IMG/VR virus record: IMGVR_UViG_3300026199_000003 | Span: 1-26,697 of that record | Direction: 5' to 3' (one strand) | Source: a virus | DNA length: 26,697 bases | In this document: piece by piece, positions 9,443 through 15,364 of the stretch | Layout: each line of letters opens with the position of its first letter | Numbering within the stretch: position 1 is the first letter of the stretch | Made by a program: the position numbers and the translations under genes | Notes under the pieces: generated by a model | What the model was told of the DNA's origin: nothing | Databases searched by the model: none | What the model saw: only the letters and a program-made list of their open reading frames with translations

Positions 9443-9926
9443 TCGCACCCATAAAATTAATGTTCAAGTTAAGCCCCTGCCCGACAGTTACTGAACCAGC
9501 TTCCGGTTTTTCAATCTGTGTGATCTTACTTGCTAATGCCATCGCTTTTGTCCTGTCTGAAAACTTAGCCAACATCCCGGTGTTACCATCCTCAAGTGAT
9601 ACAACTTTTATTTCGACAACCGCATCTCTTAACTCTTTTGGCCATTGATCCATACTCTTCGGATTCCCACTCGCATCCAAGGCATCCAAGGGATCGAAAG
9701 CCATCATGCTCTTTGTCTTTTCCAAAAGTATATCTTCAAGCTCATCTAACTTTTTTTCGTGCCTCTCTCTTCTCCTTGCAAGAGCTTCTTGAATTTTAGG
9801 TTTCTTTAAGTTCTCGGAAGCTATGACATGAGCCGTCTTCGGGCTGTATCCCGCTCTAATCGCAGACTTTTGCTTCTCGCCTGTCATTGAGAGATAGCGA
9901 ACAAACTTTTCTTCTTTCTCGGTCAT
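9429..9926 (-). CDS. terS: Terminase small subunit
   Basis: The 165-residue protein begins MTEKEEKFVRYLSMTGEKQ, then SAIRAGYSPKTAHVIASE, the helix-turn-helix pattern of the Terminase_2 family. A basic and acidic coiled coil follows (ARRRERHEKKLDELEDILLEK). It recognises packaging-site DNA and presents it to the large subunit encoded just downstream. The frame is open to 9968, but the ATG at 9926 has AAGGAG nine bases upstream and overlaps the stop of the preceding gene as ATGA, so it is the true start. The last 14 bases overlap the large subunit. Confidence 0.9.
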   Translation of the reverse strand: MTEKEEKFVRYLSMTGEKQKSAIRAGYSPKTAHVIASENLKKPKIQEALARRRERHEKKLDELEDILLEKTKSMMAFDPLDALDASGNPKSMDQWPKELRDAVVEIKVVSLEDGNTGMLAKFSDRTKAMALASKITQIEKPEAGSVTVGQGLNLNINFMGANGNG

Positions 9927-10123
9927 ACAACCAATCTCCTTGGGAGCTTCTTCAACTCGGCATCCCAATCAACTGTCTTTTGCCTGACCACCTTTAACTT
10001 TTTGTGTTGAGATGGTGGGACAAAGGATTCCCCCAATTTTTTTATATACTTCCGAACAACCGGGTCTTCCTCTGCGTCAGGTCTTGACTTTAGCCATTCC
10101 CAAAATGCGTCACCATTTTCCAT
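9923..10123 (-). CDS. Small hypothetical protein next to terminase
   Basis: This 66-residue, highly charged protein (MENGDAFWEWLKSRPDAEED at the start, basic HKKLKVVRQK in the middle) has no motif I recognise. It has no membrane segment or cysteines. It is locked between neighbours: its ATG overlaps the upstream stop as TGATG and its stop overlaps the small terminase start as ATGA. The coupling suggests it is made along with terminase, possibly as a packaging accessory, but nothing in the sequence shows this. Confidence 0.7.
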   Translation of the reverse strand: MENGDAFWEWLKSRPDAEEDPVVRKYIKKLGESFVPPSQHKKLKVVRQKTVDWDAELKKLPRRLVV

Positions 10124-10344
10124 CAGTAATCTTCTGCCTCATAATTAGCATCTATCCGGTAAACATTATCATCCGGAGCAATTCTAGGTTTCACATGGTG
10201 CAAATTGTGATCTTGCTCACCTTCTAACATTTGACCGTAAGCAGACGGGATATTGCCAGACCTCAAATCATTACCGTTAATCACAATTTCTGTTTCAGGC
10301 TTCTTATCTCTCACCAGCTTGAGCCTACGCTTTCCCGATGCCAT
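10123..10344 (-). CDS. Small hypothetical protein
   Basis: About 73 residues from ATG at 10344 (MASGKRRLKLVRDKK), with a basic first third and a strongly acidic, polar remainder ending in NYEAEDY. An ATG at 10350 and a GTG at 10356 in the same frame are alternative starts; none has a clear ribosome site. The first 20 bases overlap the end of the preceding 58-residue gene in another frame, and the stop overlaps the next ATG by one base. No known domain is visible. It is likely real because of the unbroken chain of overlapping genes, but its function is unknown. Confidence 0.6.
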   Translation of the reverse strand: MASGKRRLKLVRDKKPETEIVINGNDLRSGNIPSAYGQMLEGEQDHNLHHVKPRIAPDDNVYRIDANYEAEDY

Positions 10345-10501
10345 CAACATGAACACAGGCGATGCTACTGCCTACTGGCAATCCAACCTGCCTTGCTTCT
10401 TTCAATCGCTCTGCACAATGATTCTTGTCGTACCACGTTTCCAATACCTCGATCCTCTCTATCTCAAATTGTCCAAATGTGATTAAGAGTAAGACCCACA
10501 C
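10325..10501 (-). CDS. 58-residue protein with hydrophobic N-terminus
   Basis: A GTG at 10501 opens a 58-codon frame to TAG at 10325. The product starts MWVLLLITFGQFEIERI, then ETWYDKNHCAERLKEARQVG and ends with SSIACVHVDGIGKA. The layout (short hydrophobic start, then a helix with a Cys, then a late Cys) matches small proteins common in marine phages that look like secreted, disulphide-linked peptides. AGTAGG lies eight bases before the GTG, and the gene starts two bases after the previous stop codon. The two cysteines (residues about 29 and 49) could pair in the periplasm; that is inference. Confidence 0.6.
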   Translation of the reverse strand: MWVLLLITFGQFEIERIEVLETWYDKNHCAERLKEARQVGLPVGSSIACVHVDGIGKA

Positions 10502-10502
10502 A

Positions 10503-10904
10503 TCACTTGCCTACTTTCTGCGTTGGTGTATCCAGCATCACCCATTCAGAGATGTAGGATGGCACTGGCAATAACACATACTCATACGCATTGCTCACCG
10601 CTTGCGTAATGATCTGGATCTTCTTAGTTTCAATGTTGTACTGAATCTGGTTGCAATCGCTCCTCGGATTAATCTCTTCAATGTGAAACAAATAAACACG
10701 CCCATTCGCATAAGTGACTGCCATCAAAGAATTGGGCTGGGGTTCGTAATTCCGTATCTCCATAGGTGATGGGAGCTTCAACCGACCATCGGAGGGAATT
10801 TGATCGGCTGAAGCAACCACCGGGGAAACAGTAATACTAAGCCAAATCAGTATTACTGTGAGGAGACTACTGATGTTCATTGATTGTCTCAATAGCGTGT
10901 TCAT
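10503..10904 (-). CDS. Probable exported protein
   Basis: The 133-residue protein has a hydrophobic stretch at about 11-30 (NISSLLTVILIWLSITVSPV) followed by VASADQ, a plausible signal-peptidase site. The mature part is polar with beta-like segments (MAVTYANGRVYLFHIEEI, YEYVLLPVP) and one Cys. The ATG at 10904 has AGGA five bases upstream; a second ATG lies eight codons later. It overlaps the end of the upstream lipoprotein gene by 38 bases. I recognise no family. Being in the lysis block, it may act in the cell envelope. Confidence 0.6.
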   Translation of the reverse strand: MNTLLRQSMNISSLLTVILIWLSITVSPVVASADQIPSDGRLKLPSPMEIRNYEPQPNSLMAVTYANGRVYLFHIEEINPRSDCNQIQYNIETKKIQIITQAVSNAYEYVLLPVPSYISEWVMLDTPTQKVGK

Positions 10905-11145
10905 ATTTCCTGACCAGCGAATCCAACTTGATAACGTATGTTTTCAATTCAATCAAATGACTCTCCTCAATACAGATGTAATCATCACCGCATTTCTGCC
11001 AGACCTTATCCGGTTCCATGACCGCTTTCGGTACAACTGGATAAGCATGAATCGGATACGGCCCGTTACTTCCTCCTGTTACGCAACCAAGGAGCAGAAA
11101 CAGGGTTACAGCCAGCGTTATCAGCTTGCTTTTGTGCTTCTTCAT
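10867..11145 (-). CDS. Lipoprotein, candidate outer-membrane spanin (Rz1-like)
   Basis: From ATG at 11145 (GGAAAG three bases upstream) the 92-residue product starts MKKHKSKLITLAVTLFLLLGC, a standard lipoprotein signal with lipobox LLGC, Cys about residue 21. The mature part has a Gly-Pro-rich start, a short disulphide candidate (KCGDDYICIEE) and a C-terminal helix ending ETINEHQ. Its first 80 bases lie inside the 3' end of the upstream membrane-protein gene in another frame, the typical nested layout of Rz and Rz1. An o-spanin that joins the inner-membrane partner to break the outer membrane is therefore likely. The frame is open upstream to 11178, without a good ribosome site there. Confidence 0.65.
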   Translation of the reverse strand: MKKHKSKLITLAVTLFLLLGCVTGGSNGPYPIHAYPVVPKAVMEPDKVWQKCGDDYICIEESHLIELKTYVIKLDSLVRKYEHAIETINEHQ

Positions 11146-11290
11146 CTTCTTTCCGATTGAACCTGTTAATCTTTCCAATTGCCTTTTTTGCTCTCATCAA
11201 ATCATCCGCAACTTTGATCTTCTTGCCGACACGCAAAAGGTAAAGCAATAACCCGCCACCCAATGCCATCATGACAAGAAAGGAAATCAT
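11066..11290 (-). CDS. Membrane protein, candidate inner-membrane spanin (Rz-like)
   Basis: The 74-residue protein starts MISFLVMMALGGGLLLYLL, one N-terminal membrane segment, followed by a basic amphipathic region (RVGKKIKVADDLMRAKKAIGKI) and a polar tail. The ATG at 11290 overlaps the stop of the holin-like gene as ATGA, which rules out the longer open frame to 11350. The lipoprotein gene starts within its 3' part in another frame. The layout amidase, holin-like, TM protein, nested lipoprotein is a normal lysis cassette. The periplasmic part is short for an i-spanin, so a second holin or antiholin remains possible. Confidence 0.6.
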   Translation of the reverse strand: MISFLVMMALGGGLLLYLLRVGKKIKVADDLMRAKKAIGKINRFNRKEDEEAQKQADNAGCNPVSAPWLRNRRK

Positions 11291-11487
11291 CCCTTGCGGT
11301 CCATACCCATTTTCCAAGTGATCCCGCCCACGATGCCCACAGCTTGCCAAGTGTCAGTGCCAAACACATGGTATCCACGGATTTGACAAAAAGTCATTCC
11401 AAGTGCTAGGAACATCATGAAGTACGTCTTCATGCCGGGCATGAAACCAGATACAGCCTTAACCATCGGCTCAATCAGCTTTTCCAT
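11287..11487 (-). CDS. Putative holin
   Basis: The 66-residue protein begins MEKLIEPMVKAVSGFMPG, then a hydrophobic helix (TYFMMFLALGMTFC), a short loop and a second hydrophobic segment (AVGIVGGITW) with a basic end MDRKG. Size, two membrane segments and position right after the amidase fit a class II holin that releases the endolysin. The ATG at 11487 has AAGGAG six bases upstream; the frame is open to 11574 but the strong ribosome site decides for this start. It ends in an ATGA overlap with the next gene. Holins share little sequence, so the call rests on context. Confidence 0.6.
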   Translation of the reverse strand: MEKLIEPMVKAVSGFMPGMKTYFMMFLALGMTFCQIRGYHVFGTDTWQAVGIVGGITWKMGMDRKG

Positions 11488-11497
11488 CAGTCTCTCC

Positions 11498-11971
11498 TTA
11501 GTTCGGTGAAGCAACCAGAAAACGTGCCAAGGCGAAATCCCTGAAGATTTCTTCCCTGACAATTTGCATATCAAAATTCGGGCAGGTCTTGCTGTCGTCC
11601 AATTCTTTATGGCCCTGAACTAAATCAACTAGCACACCATGTTTATGGATAATGCCTATAAGTAATTTGTGGAGTTTTGCGAATTGTTTTTTCGTGAAGT
11701 GATGTCTGCCGATAAGACAAACACCGATGGAACCCTTGTTGTGACCCTTAACATGGGCTGGAACAATATTGATCGGCCTTCCGGTTTCCACAATACCATC
11801 ATCATCCGGGTTGAAGTCATCACCCGATTTGCGAACACCGTTCAGGATCACATAGTTATAGCCGATGCCATCCCAGCCACGTTCCTTGTGCCAACGATCA
11901 ATGGCATCACGGTCACCAAAACCGGAATCAGAACAATGAACAACAATTTTATTAATCTCTCGCTCTTCCAC
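11498..11971 (-). CDS. Endolysin: N-acetylmuramoyl-L-alanine amidase (T7 lysozyme type)
   Basis: The 157-residue protein is an Amidase_2/PGRP enzyme that cuts the bond between muramic acid and L-Ala in peptidoglycan. The zinc ligands appear as H12 in VVHCSDSG, H121 in VQGHKEL and C130 in KTCPNFD; K128 matches the catalytic Lys of T7 lysozyme and Y38 the family Tyr. GHNKGSIGVCLIG (76-88) is the central strand block. No signal peptide is present, in keeping with holin-dependent release. The start is GTG at 11971 with a poor ribosome site, inside one arm of an inverted repeat. The holin-like gene begins 10 bases after its stop. Confidence 0.92.
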   Translation of the reverse strand: MEEREINKIVVHCSDSGFGDRDAIDRWHKERGWDGIGYNYVILNGVRKSGDDFNPDDDGIVETGRPINIVPAHVKGHNKGSIGVCLIGRHHFTKKQFAKLHKLLIGIIHKHGVLVDLVQGHKELDDSKTCPNFDMQIVREEIFRDFALARFLVASPN

Positions 11972-11997
11972 ATCTACATCTTACGGGAATGTGGAAG
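11965..11997. repeat. 9-bp inverted repeat over the amidase start
   Basis: CTTCCACAT (11965-11973) and ATGTGGAAG (11989-11997) are perfect inverted copies 15 bases apart. The left arm covers the GTG start of the amidase. It could be a weak mRNA hairpin that slows endolysin translation, or an operator. The surrounding 79-base gap (11972-12050) holds no gene and no clear promoter. Confidence 0.45.
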
Positions 11998-12050
11998 TTG
12001 AGATAAGGCCGTCAACTAGGGGTGTCGTGAAGGGGCGGTCTATAAAGTGA

Positions 12051-12260
12051 CTAAATTATCTCATCGGGAGTGGGGCCATCAGACAAAACGTCAACCGCAT
12101 ATTTCATGAAGTGATGTTTTGAGGGGATATACTTTTTTTCGGTTCCCCACTCGCCAGCTAAAATCCAAACTGCATCCATCCCTGTTTTGGCCTCTGCCAT
12201 TCTCTTGAAAACGGAGTCTGGCATCTTGGTCGTATCAATTACCATCGTGATTGTGGTCAT
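12051..12260 (-). CDS. Small hypothetical protein
   Basis: The 69-residue protein starts MTTITMVIDTTKMPDSVFKRM and contains VWILAGEWGTEKKYIP and a His pair (SKHHFMKYAVDVL). No family is recognised and no membrane segment is present. The ATG at 12260 has AGGAGG six bases upstream and overlaps the stop of the phosphoesterase gene as TAATG, which excludes the longer frame to 12290. It is the last gene of the accessory operon before the lysis block. Confidence 0.7.
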   Translation of the reverse strand: MTTITMVIDTTKMPDSVFKRMAEAKTGMDAVWILAGEWGTEKKYIPSKHHFMKYAVDVLSDGPTPDEII

Positions 12261-13495
12261 TACGCTCCTCCTTGTTGGATGGAAACCCATTCAGATTTTG
12301 TTTGTTTGGTTTTCGGCTCAACGTGAACGGGAATACTAAAAGTGATACCCCTGTCTGGATGCGTCACCCATAAGGCTTGCATCGGTTGTTCAAAGGGCAG
12401 ATTCAATGCGTAGGCGTACTCATCGTACCCCTTCAAACTTCCGTTGACGATCACACGCCTTGATTGGAAGAGATGATGCCAGTGGCCGATAATCATGGTA
12501 TCGAACTCCTGATTGATCTGTGCGTTGCGGCTGGATTTTTTTGCAAACCCACGCATGATTGGCATTAATGCCCCGGTGATCCCATCACCGCCCCGGAACT
12601 GGTCACCATGCGTTAATAAATACCGATGATTATAAATTCGATAATAAGCGTCAGGGCCATCAGGGATCATAAATGATACACGCTGATTCGGCTTGCCTTC
12701 GGTGGGATGGTAATGTCTTTTTATAAGCTGGTACAGCAACCAGTCAAAAGAAGTAAATGCCCGGTTTTTATGTCGAACTTTTTTAGTATTGCGACCATGA
12801 TTCCCGGTCACACCAACAACAAAAACATTTGGGAACTTTTCAAGCAACTGGTTAATCATCCAAGTCATCACCCCAAGCAAATCCAACATTGCTTGCATGG
12901 TGTACTCTTCATTCGACTCGGTAAGCTCCTCATGGAGAATATCACCGGAAAACATATCACCGCCTAAAGCTAAGACGATACCGGGGTACTCTGGGTTGAC
13001 CATGTGATTGAAAAGAAGATCAATTACATTATCGACCAAGTACCTCGCCCGATCCCTAGCAATCTTGAGATCAAACGCATTGGTCACACCACCCATCTGG
13101 TTCGCATCAACCACTTCTGCCCAGTGCCAATCCGAACAAAATAAAGTTGGCACACCGGGAGACTTGTTTGACTTATGCGATGGTTTGAGAACCCACCCCG
13201 GTGGTTCAGTCTGAATCTCGGCAATCTTGAAAATCTTTCGCCTGATTTCCTCTGCCCCCAACTCTTCCCGCTCTACCTCTGCTAACTTTGCTTTGAGTTG
13301 TTTCACTTGATTGTTGAGAAATGCGACCTCACGCTCTGCCTTCGGCTGTACGGTTGGCTCAACGCCCTGCTTGACTGCTCGTTGATACCGTTTTCGTAGC
13401 GTTGTTTCTGGCATCCCGGTTGCCACTGAGGCATAGTAAATGCTTCCATGCTCGGTGACCAAATTTACGGCTTCTTGCAATTGCTCTTTAGTCAT
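12260..13495 (-). CDS. Metallophosphoesterase with N-terminal helix-turn-helix and coiled coil
   Basis: The 411-residue protein has three parts. Residues 1-40 look like a helix-turn-helix (SIYYASVATGMPETTLRKRY). Residues 50-95 form a charged coiled coil. Residues 115-390 are a calcineurin-like metallophosphoesterase with SDWHW (121-125), GGDMFSG (168-174), GNHGRN (221-226), THGDQF (285-290) and GHWHH (317-321), the full set of two-metal ligands. It would hydrolyse phosphodiesters or phosphomonoesters; the substrate is unknown. The ATG at 13495 overlaps the previous stop as ATGA, and GGAG lies 11 bases upstream. The N-terminal region suggests DNA or RNA targeting. Confidence 0.85.
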   Translation of the reverse strand: MTKEQLQEAVNLVTEHGSIYYASVATGMPETTLRKRYQRAVKQGVEPTVQPKAEREVAFLNNQVKQLKAKLAEVEREELGAEEIRRKIFKIAEIQTEPPGWVLKPSHKSNKSPGVPTLFCSDWHWAEVVDANQMGGVTNAFDLKIARDRARYLVDNVIDLLFNHMVNPEYPGIVLALGGDMFSGDILHEELTESNEEYTMQAMLDLLGVMTWMINQLLEKFPNVFVVGVTGNHGRNTKKVRHKNRAFTSFDWLLYQLIKRHYHPTEGKPNQRVSFMIPDGPDAYYRIYNHRYLLTHGDQFRGGDGITGALMPIMRGFAKKSSRNAQINQEFDTMIIGHWHHLFQSRRVIVNGSLKGYDEYAYALNLPFEQPMQALWVTHPDRGITFSIPVHVEPKTKQTKSEWVSIQQGGA

Positions 13496-13779
13496 GGAAT
13501 AGGGTTCTCCAAAATTATTTGCAAATCCATCAACCACCTGCGGGGAATATTCAACTTTCCCCGATACTCACCATCCACTTCTTTATCATTCGACAAGATC
13601 ACATCCACCTTGTTATAACCAAGGTAGAGGCCAAACGTATCGTATATGGTCGCCTTGTGATTGCCGACCATCTCTTCCGCTGTCCCTGACTCCGTAGGCT
13701 CGGCACTAGCATCAGGCCACCTGACCCTGACCAATGCACCCACTGGAACTTTTTTAAGATGCCTCGCTGTGATTTTCAT
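13492..13779 (-). CDS. Small hypothetical protein, possible SH3-like fold
   Basis: The 95-residue protein has KKVPVGALVRVRWPDAS near its start and YDTFGLYLGYNKVDVILSND in the middle, alternating strands that look like a small beta-barrel. It ends in a helix-like stretch with IPRRWLMDLQIILENP. I recognise no named family. It starts 26 bases inside the end of the dATP/dGTP diphosphohydrolase-like gene, with AAGG nine bases upstream, and its stop overlaps the phosphoesterase start. It is clearly a gene of this operon. Confidence 0.7.
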   Translation of the reverse strand: MKITARHLKKVPVGALVRVRWPDASAEPTESGTAEEMVGNHKATIYDTFGLYLGYNKVDVILSNDKEVDGEYRGKLNIPRRWLMDLQIILENPIP

Positions 13780-14146
13780 TTTTCATAACCTTCAACGGTC
13801 CACGATGTACCTTGCAACACCTGTTTTCATCGGCACACTCACACTTGATGCCAGTTCTTTTCTTGCGGTCAAAAAAATCTAGAAACATCAACCCGATTGC
13901 CATCTTTGCTAAATGGGGTTCGCTTGGATCGCCTATACGATACTTGCGATAATGCTCAAAGATGTGGTTGTCTACATCTCTCCCAAGGTTATCAAAGCCC
14001 TGCTTCCAGTTGGCCTCACCATGAGACACCGCACCTTCACCCATCACCTTTGCCATCTGGTCGATAAATTCCCACTCAATCAGGTCAAAACGGTAGTTTT
14101 CAATTTTATTTCTGGTTGCACCTGATTCCGATACATCTTTCGTCAT
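13754..14146 (-). CDS. dATP/dGTP diphosphohydrolase-like protein (DUF5664 type)
   Basis: The 130-residue protein has the pattern of this family: GATRNKIENYRFDLIEWEF, then MGEGAVSHGEANWKQGF (38-54), then DVDNHIFEHYRKY and PHLAKMAIGLMFLDFF (76-92). These helices carry the acidic and His residues expected for a MazG-like nucleotide pyrophosphatase. It may trim dNTP pools during infection. The C-terminal tail is unusual and Cys-rich (KCECADENRCCKVH), perhaps a metal site. The frame is open to 14230, but ATG at 14146 has AAAGGG five bases upstream. No modified-base synthesis gene is visible beside it. Confidence 0.7.
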   Translation of the reverse strand: MTKDVSESGATRNKIENYRFDLIEWEFIDQMAKVMGEGAVSHGEANWKQGFDNLGRDVDNHIFEHYRKYRIGDPSEPHLAKMAIGLMFLDFFDRKKRTGIKCECADENRCCKVHRGPLKVMKNENHSEAS

Positions 14147-14159
14147 ATTGGCCCTTTCT

Positions 14160-14342
14160 TCAGTTTGGAACGTCCACGCCTTCTCCCGGATCGTCCGGTT
14201 TGCAATATGTTTCACCCTGACAACAATCACCCATCGTCAAAACTTGGTGGCAGTTAGGGCATCTTATTTTACCGTGAGCATCAAGAGGCACAGCCCAATG
14301 CCCACACCTGTCGCAATTTACCTTCCCCTCATTTGAGTTCAT
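14160..14342 (-). CDS. Zinc-ribbon protein
   Basis: The 60-residue protein has two Cys pairs in ribbon spacing: CDRCGHW (10-13) and CPNCHQV, followed by a CCQGETYC cluster. It most likely folds round one zinc ion, with a second metal possible. Such small ribbons bind nucleic acid or protein partners in phages; no target is evident. GGAAG lies seven bases before ATG 14342, and the start overlaps the upstream membrane-protein gene by 14 bases. The longer frame to 14390 is not needed. Confidence 0.75.
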   Translation of the reverse strand: MNSNEGKVNCDRCGHWAVPLDAHGKIRCPNCHQVLTMGDCCQGETYCKPDDPGEGVDVPN

Positions 14343-14550
14343 AAGCCAACTTCCATAAAGTTTGTATGTAAATCCCAGCCAAAATAACATCGGTCAACAT
14401 CAAGATTTTTAAATTCTTACGCCAAAAAATATACAGCCACAGCAACTGACCCGGCAGACCAATCACGCAACCCCACCACACATAGCTGTTTGCCAATAGC
14501 CAGATATTTGTTATGGCAAAAATATTTGCCGTGACTTGTAGAGTTACCAA
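14329..14550 (-). CDS. Small integral membrane protein
   Basis: The 73-residue protein is hydrophobic for most of its length, with segments about 6-24 (VTANIFAITNIWLLANSYVW), 26-44 and 50-66. The middle reads WGCVIGLPGQLLWLYIFWR, a pattern shared with small phage membrane proteins that resemble a PnuC fragment. The start is TTG at 14550, with GGTGAT just upstream, inside the end of the oxygenase gene; no ATG or GTG occurs in the first half. It would sit in the inner membrane. Function is unknown. Confidence 0.7.
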   Translation of the reverse strand: MVTLQVTANIFAITNIWLLANSYVWWGCVIGLPGQLLWLYIFWRKNLKILMLTDVILAGIYIQTLWKLAYELK

Positions 14551-15152
14551 AACATCACCAAATCACCACCATCCCTGATGATATGACCCTGCAAAGTTAT
14601 CCGGTATTCATTCGGCATATATTTTTTGTACTTAGATATGCGGTGCATCGTCATGCCATCGTGCAGTACCATTTCACCCTCGTCATAGGGGACATAAACA
14701 TCTTTGCCATTTTCATCAAAGTCGGCACCACCGCCACCTGTCGGGAGCTTGATCGCATAGGTGAACGTGGTCGCATCTTCATCACCCAAACCTAGCGTCA
14801 CATGAGACTGGTCGGTGTGCCAGTTGCCAGAAATGGTTAGAAACTTCGGGTCAGACGGGAAAATATGGAATCCCGGCAAAGCCAAATTGTCTTTCAGCAT
14901 GATCGGTTCACACAAGACATGGGCAAGCCTCTTTGACACATGGGAATACATCGGCTGGAACTCTTCCATCAAAACAGGATTAAGCCGTTCCGCATCTTCA
15001 TAATATTTTGGTGACGGCCCATCAAGATAAGCTGGACTGCCAAGCGTGAAGAAAGGGAAGTCATAAGAACGGCTTTCCCACAGGTCACGCATCGCTATCA
15101 CCTGCTTGGCGATCTTGTCAATTGGCAATCCCATCCGCACACGATCAATCAT
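14544..15152 (-). CDS. 2-oxoglutarate/Fe(II)-dependent oxygenase-like protein
   Basis: The 202-residue protein carries the facial triad of this superfamily: WHTDQSH (H112, D114) and LHDGMTMHRI (distal His H170, or H164), with R184 in NEYRITLQGH placed to bind 2-oxoglutarate. The double-stranded beta-helix core spans about residues 90-190. These enzymes oxidise proteins, nucleic acids or small molecules using 2-oxoglutarate, O2 and iron. The substrate cannot be told. GGGGAG lies four bases before the ATG. It is the first gene left of attP, so it would be at one end of the prophage and head of the accessory operon. Confidence 0.75.
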   Translation of the reverse strand: MIDRVRMGLPIDKIAKQVIAMRDLWESRSYDFPFFTLGSPAYLDGPSPKYYEDAERLNPVLMEEFQPMYSHVSKRLAHVLCEPIMLKDNLALPGFHIFPSDPKFLTISGNWHTDQSHVTLGLGDEDATTFTYAIKLPTGGGGADFDENGKDVYVPYDEGEMVLHDGMTMHRISKYKKYMPNEYRITLQGHIIRDGGDLVMFW

Positions 15153-15180
15153 TCGGCTCCCCTATATAGTGATAAAAAAA

Positions 15181-15199
15181 CTTCCACGTTTCTTCCACG
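15181..15199. repeat. Arm-type repeat, copy 1 (attP arm)
   Basis: CTTCCACGTTTCTTCCACG occurs here and again, identical over 19 bases, at 15388-15406. Each copy is itself two CTTCCACG half-sites 11 bases apart. The two copies flank the tRNA-Glu fragment, as arm-binding sites of a tyrosine integrase flank its core. No gene lies in 15153-15364. Confidence 0.75.
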
Positions 15200-15251
15200 C
15201 AAAAAGCCACCATTCTCAAAAAGGAATGACAACCTTGATTGACTAAACTTA

Positions 15252-15279
15252 TTGTATTGTGGTATGTTACAGGTATAAT
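15252..15279 (+). promoter_or_regulatory. Possible promoter in front of the tRNA-Glu half
   Basis: A perfect TATAAT at 15274-15279 lies nine bases before the tRNA-like fragment, with a weak TTGTAT 16 bases upstream (15252). Transcription would start at about 15286-15288 and read straight into the fragment. A second pair, TTGACT (15239) with TATGTT (15263), is also possible. After integration it could drive the rebuilt tRNA-Glu gene. Confidence 0.4.
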
Positions 15280-15349
15280 TTCCAACATGGCCCCATCGTC
15301 TAGCGGTTAGGACGCTGGCCTCTCACGCCAATCACGCTTCTGTAACATA
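15263..15349. repeat. 10-bp inverted repeat flanking the attP core
   Basis: TATGTTACAG (15263-15272) and CTGTAACATA (15340-15349) are perfect inverted copies on either side of the tRNA-like fragment, 16 and 9 bases away. They may be binding sites for integrase, excisionase or a host factor. Confidence 0.55.
15289..15330 (+). other. attP: attP core: 5' half of a tRNA-Glu (CUC) gene
   Basis: The 42 bases from GGCCCCATCG match a tRNA-Glu gene from position 1 through the acceptor 5' strand, the D arm (GTCT-AGCGGTTA-GGAC), the anticodon stem (CTGGC) and the loop CTCTCAC to GCCA. The match then breaks; there is no TpsiC arm or acceptor 3' strand, so this is not a working tRNA gene. The integrase gene starts its 3' end 35 bases away, and arm-type repeats flank it. 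It marks the site where the phage recombines with a host tRNA-Glu gene. Confidence 0.85.
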
Positions 15350-15364
15350 TTGTCTTTAAACAGT

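Noticed and set aside
15153-15288. A terminator at the AAAAAGCCACC...GGAATG segment (about 15201-15229)
   Set aside because: The possible stem is only five base pairs and mismatched next to the A or T runs, too weak to call.
15289-15349. A complete tRNA-Glu gene
   Set aside because: The sequence matches only to just past the anticodon loop; no variable loop, TpsiC arm or acceptor 3' strand follows, so it is an attachment fragment.
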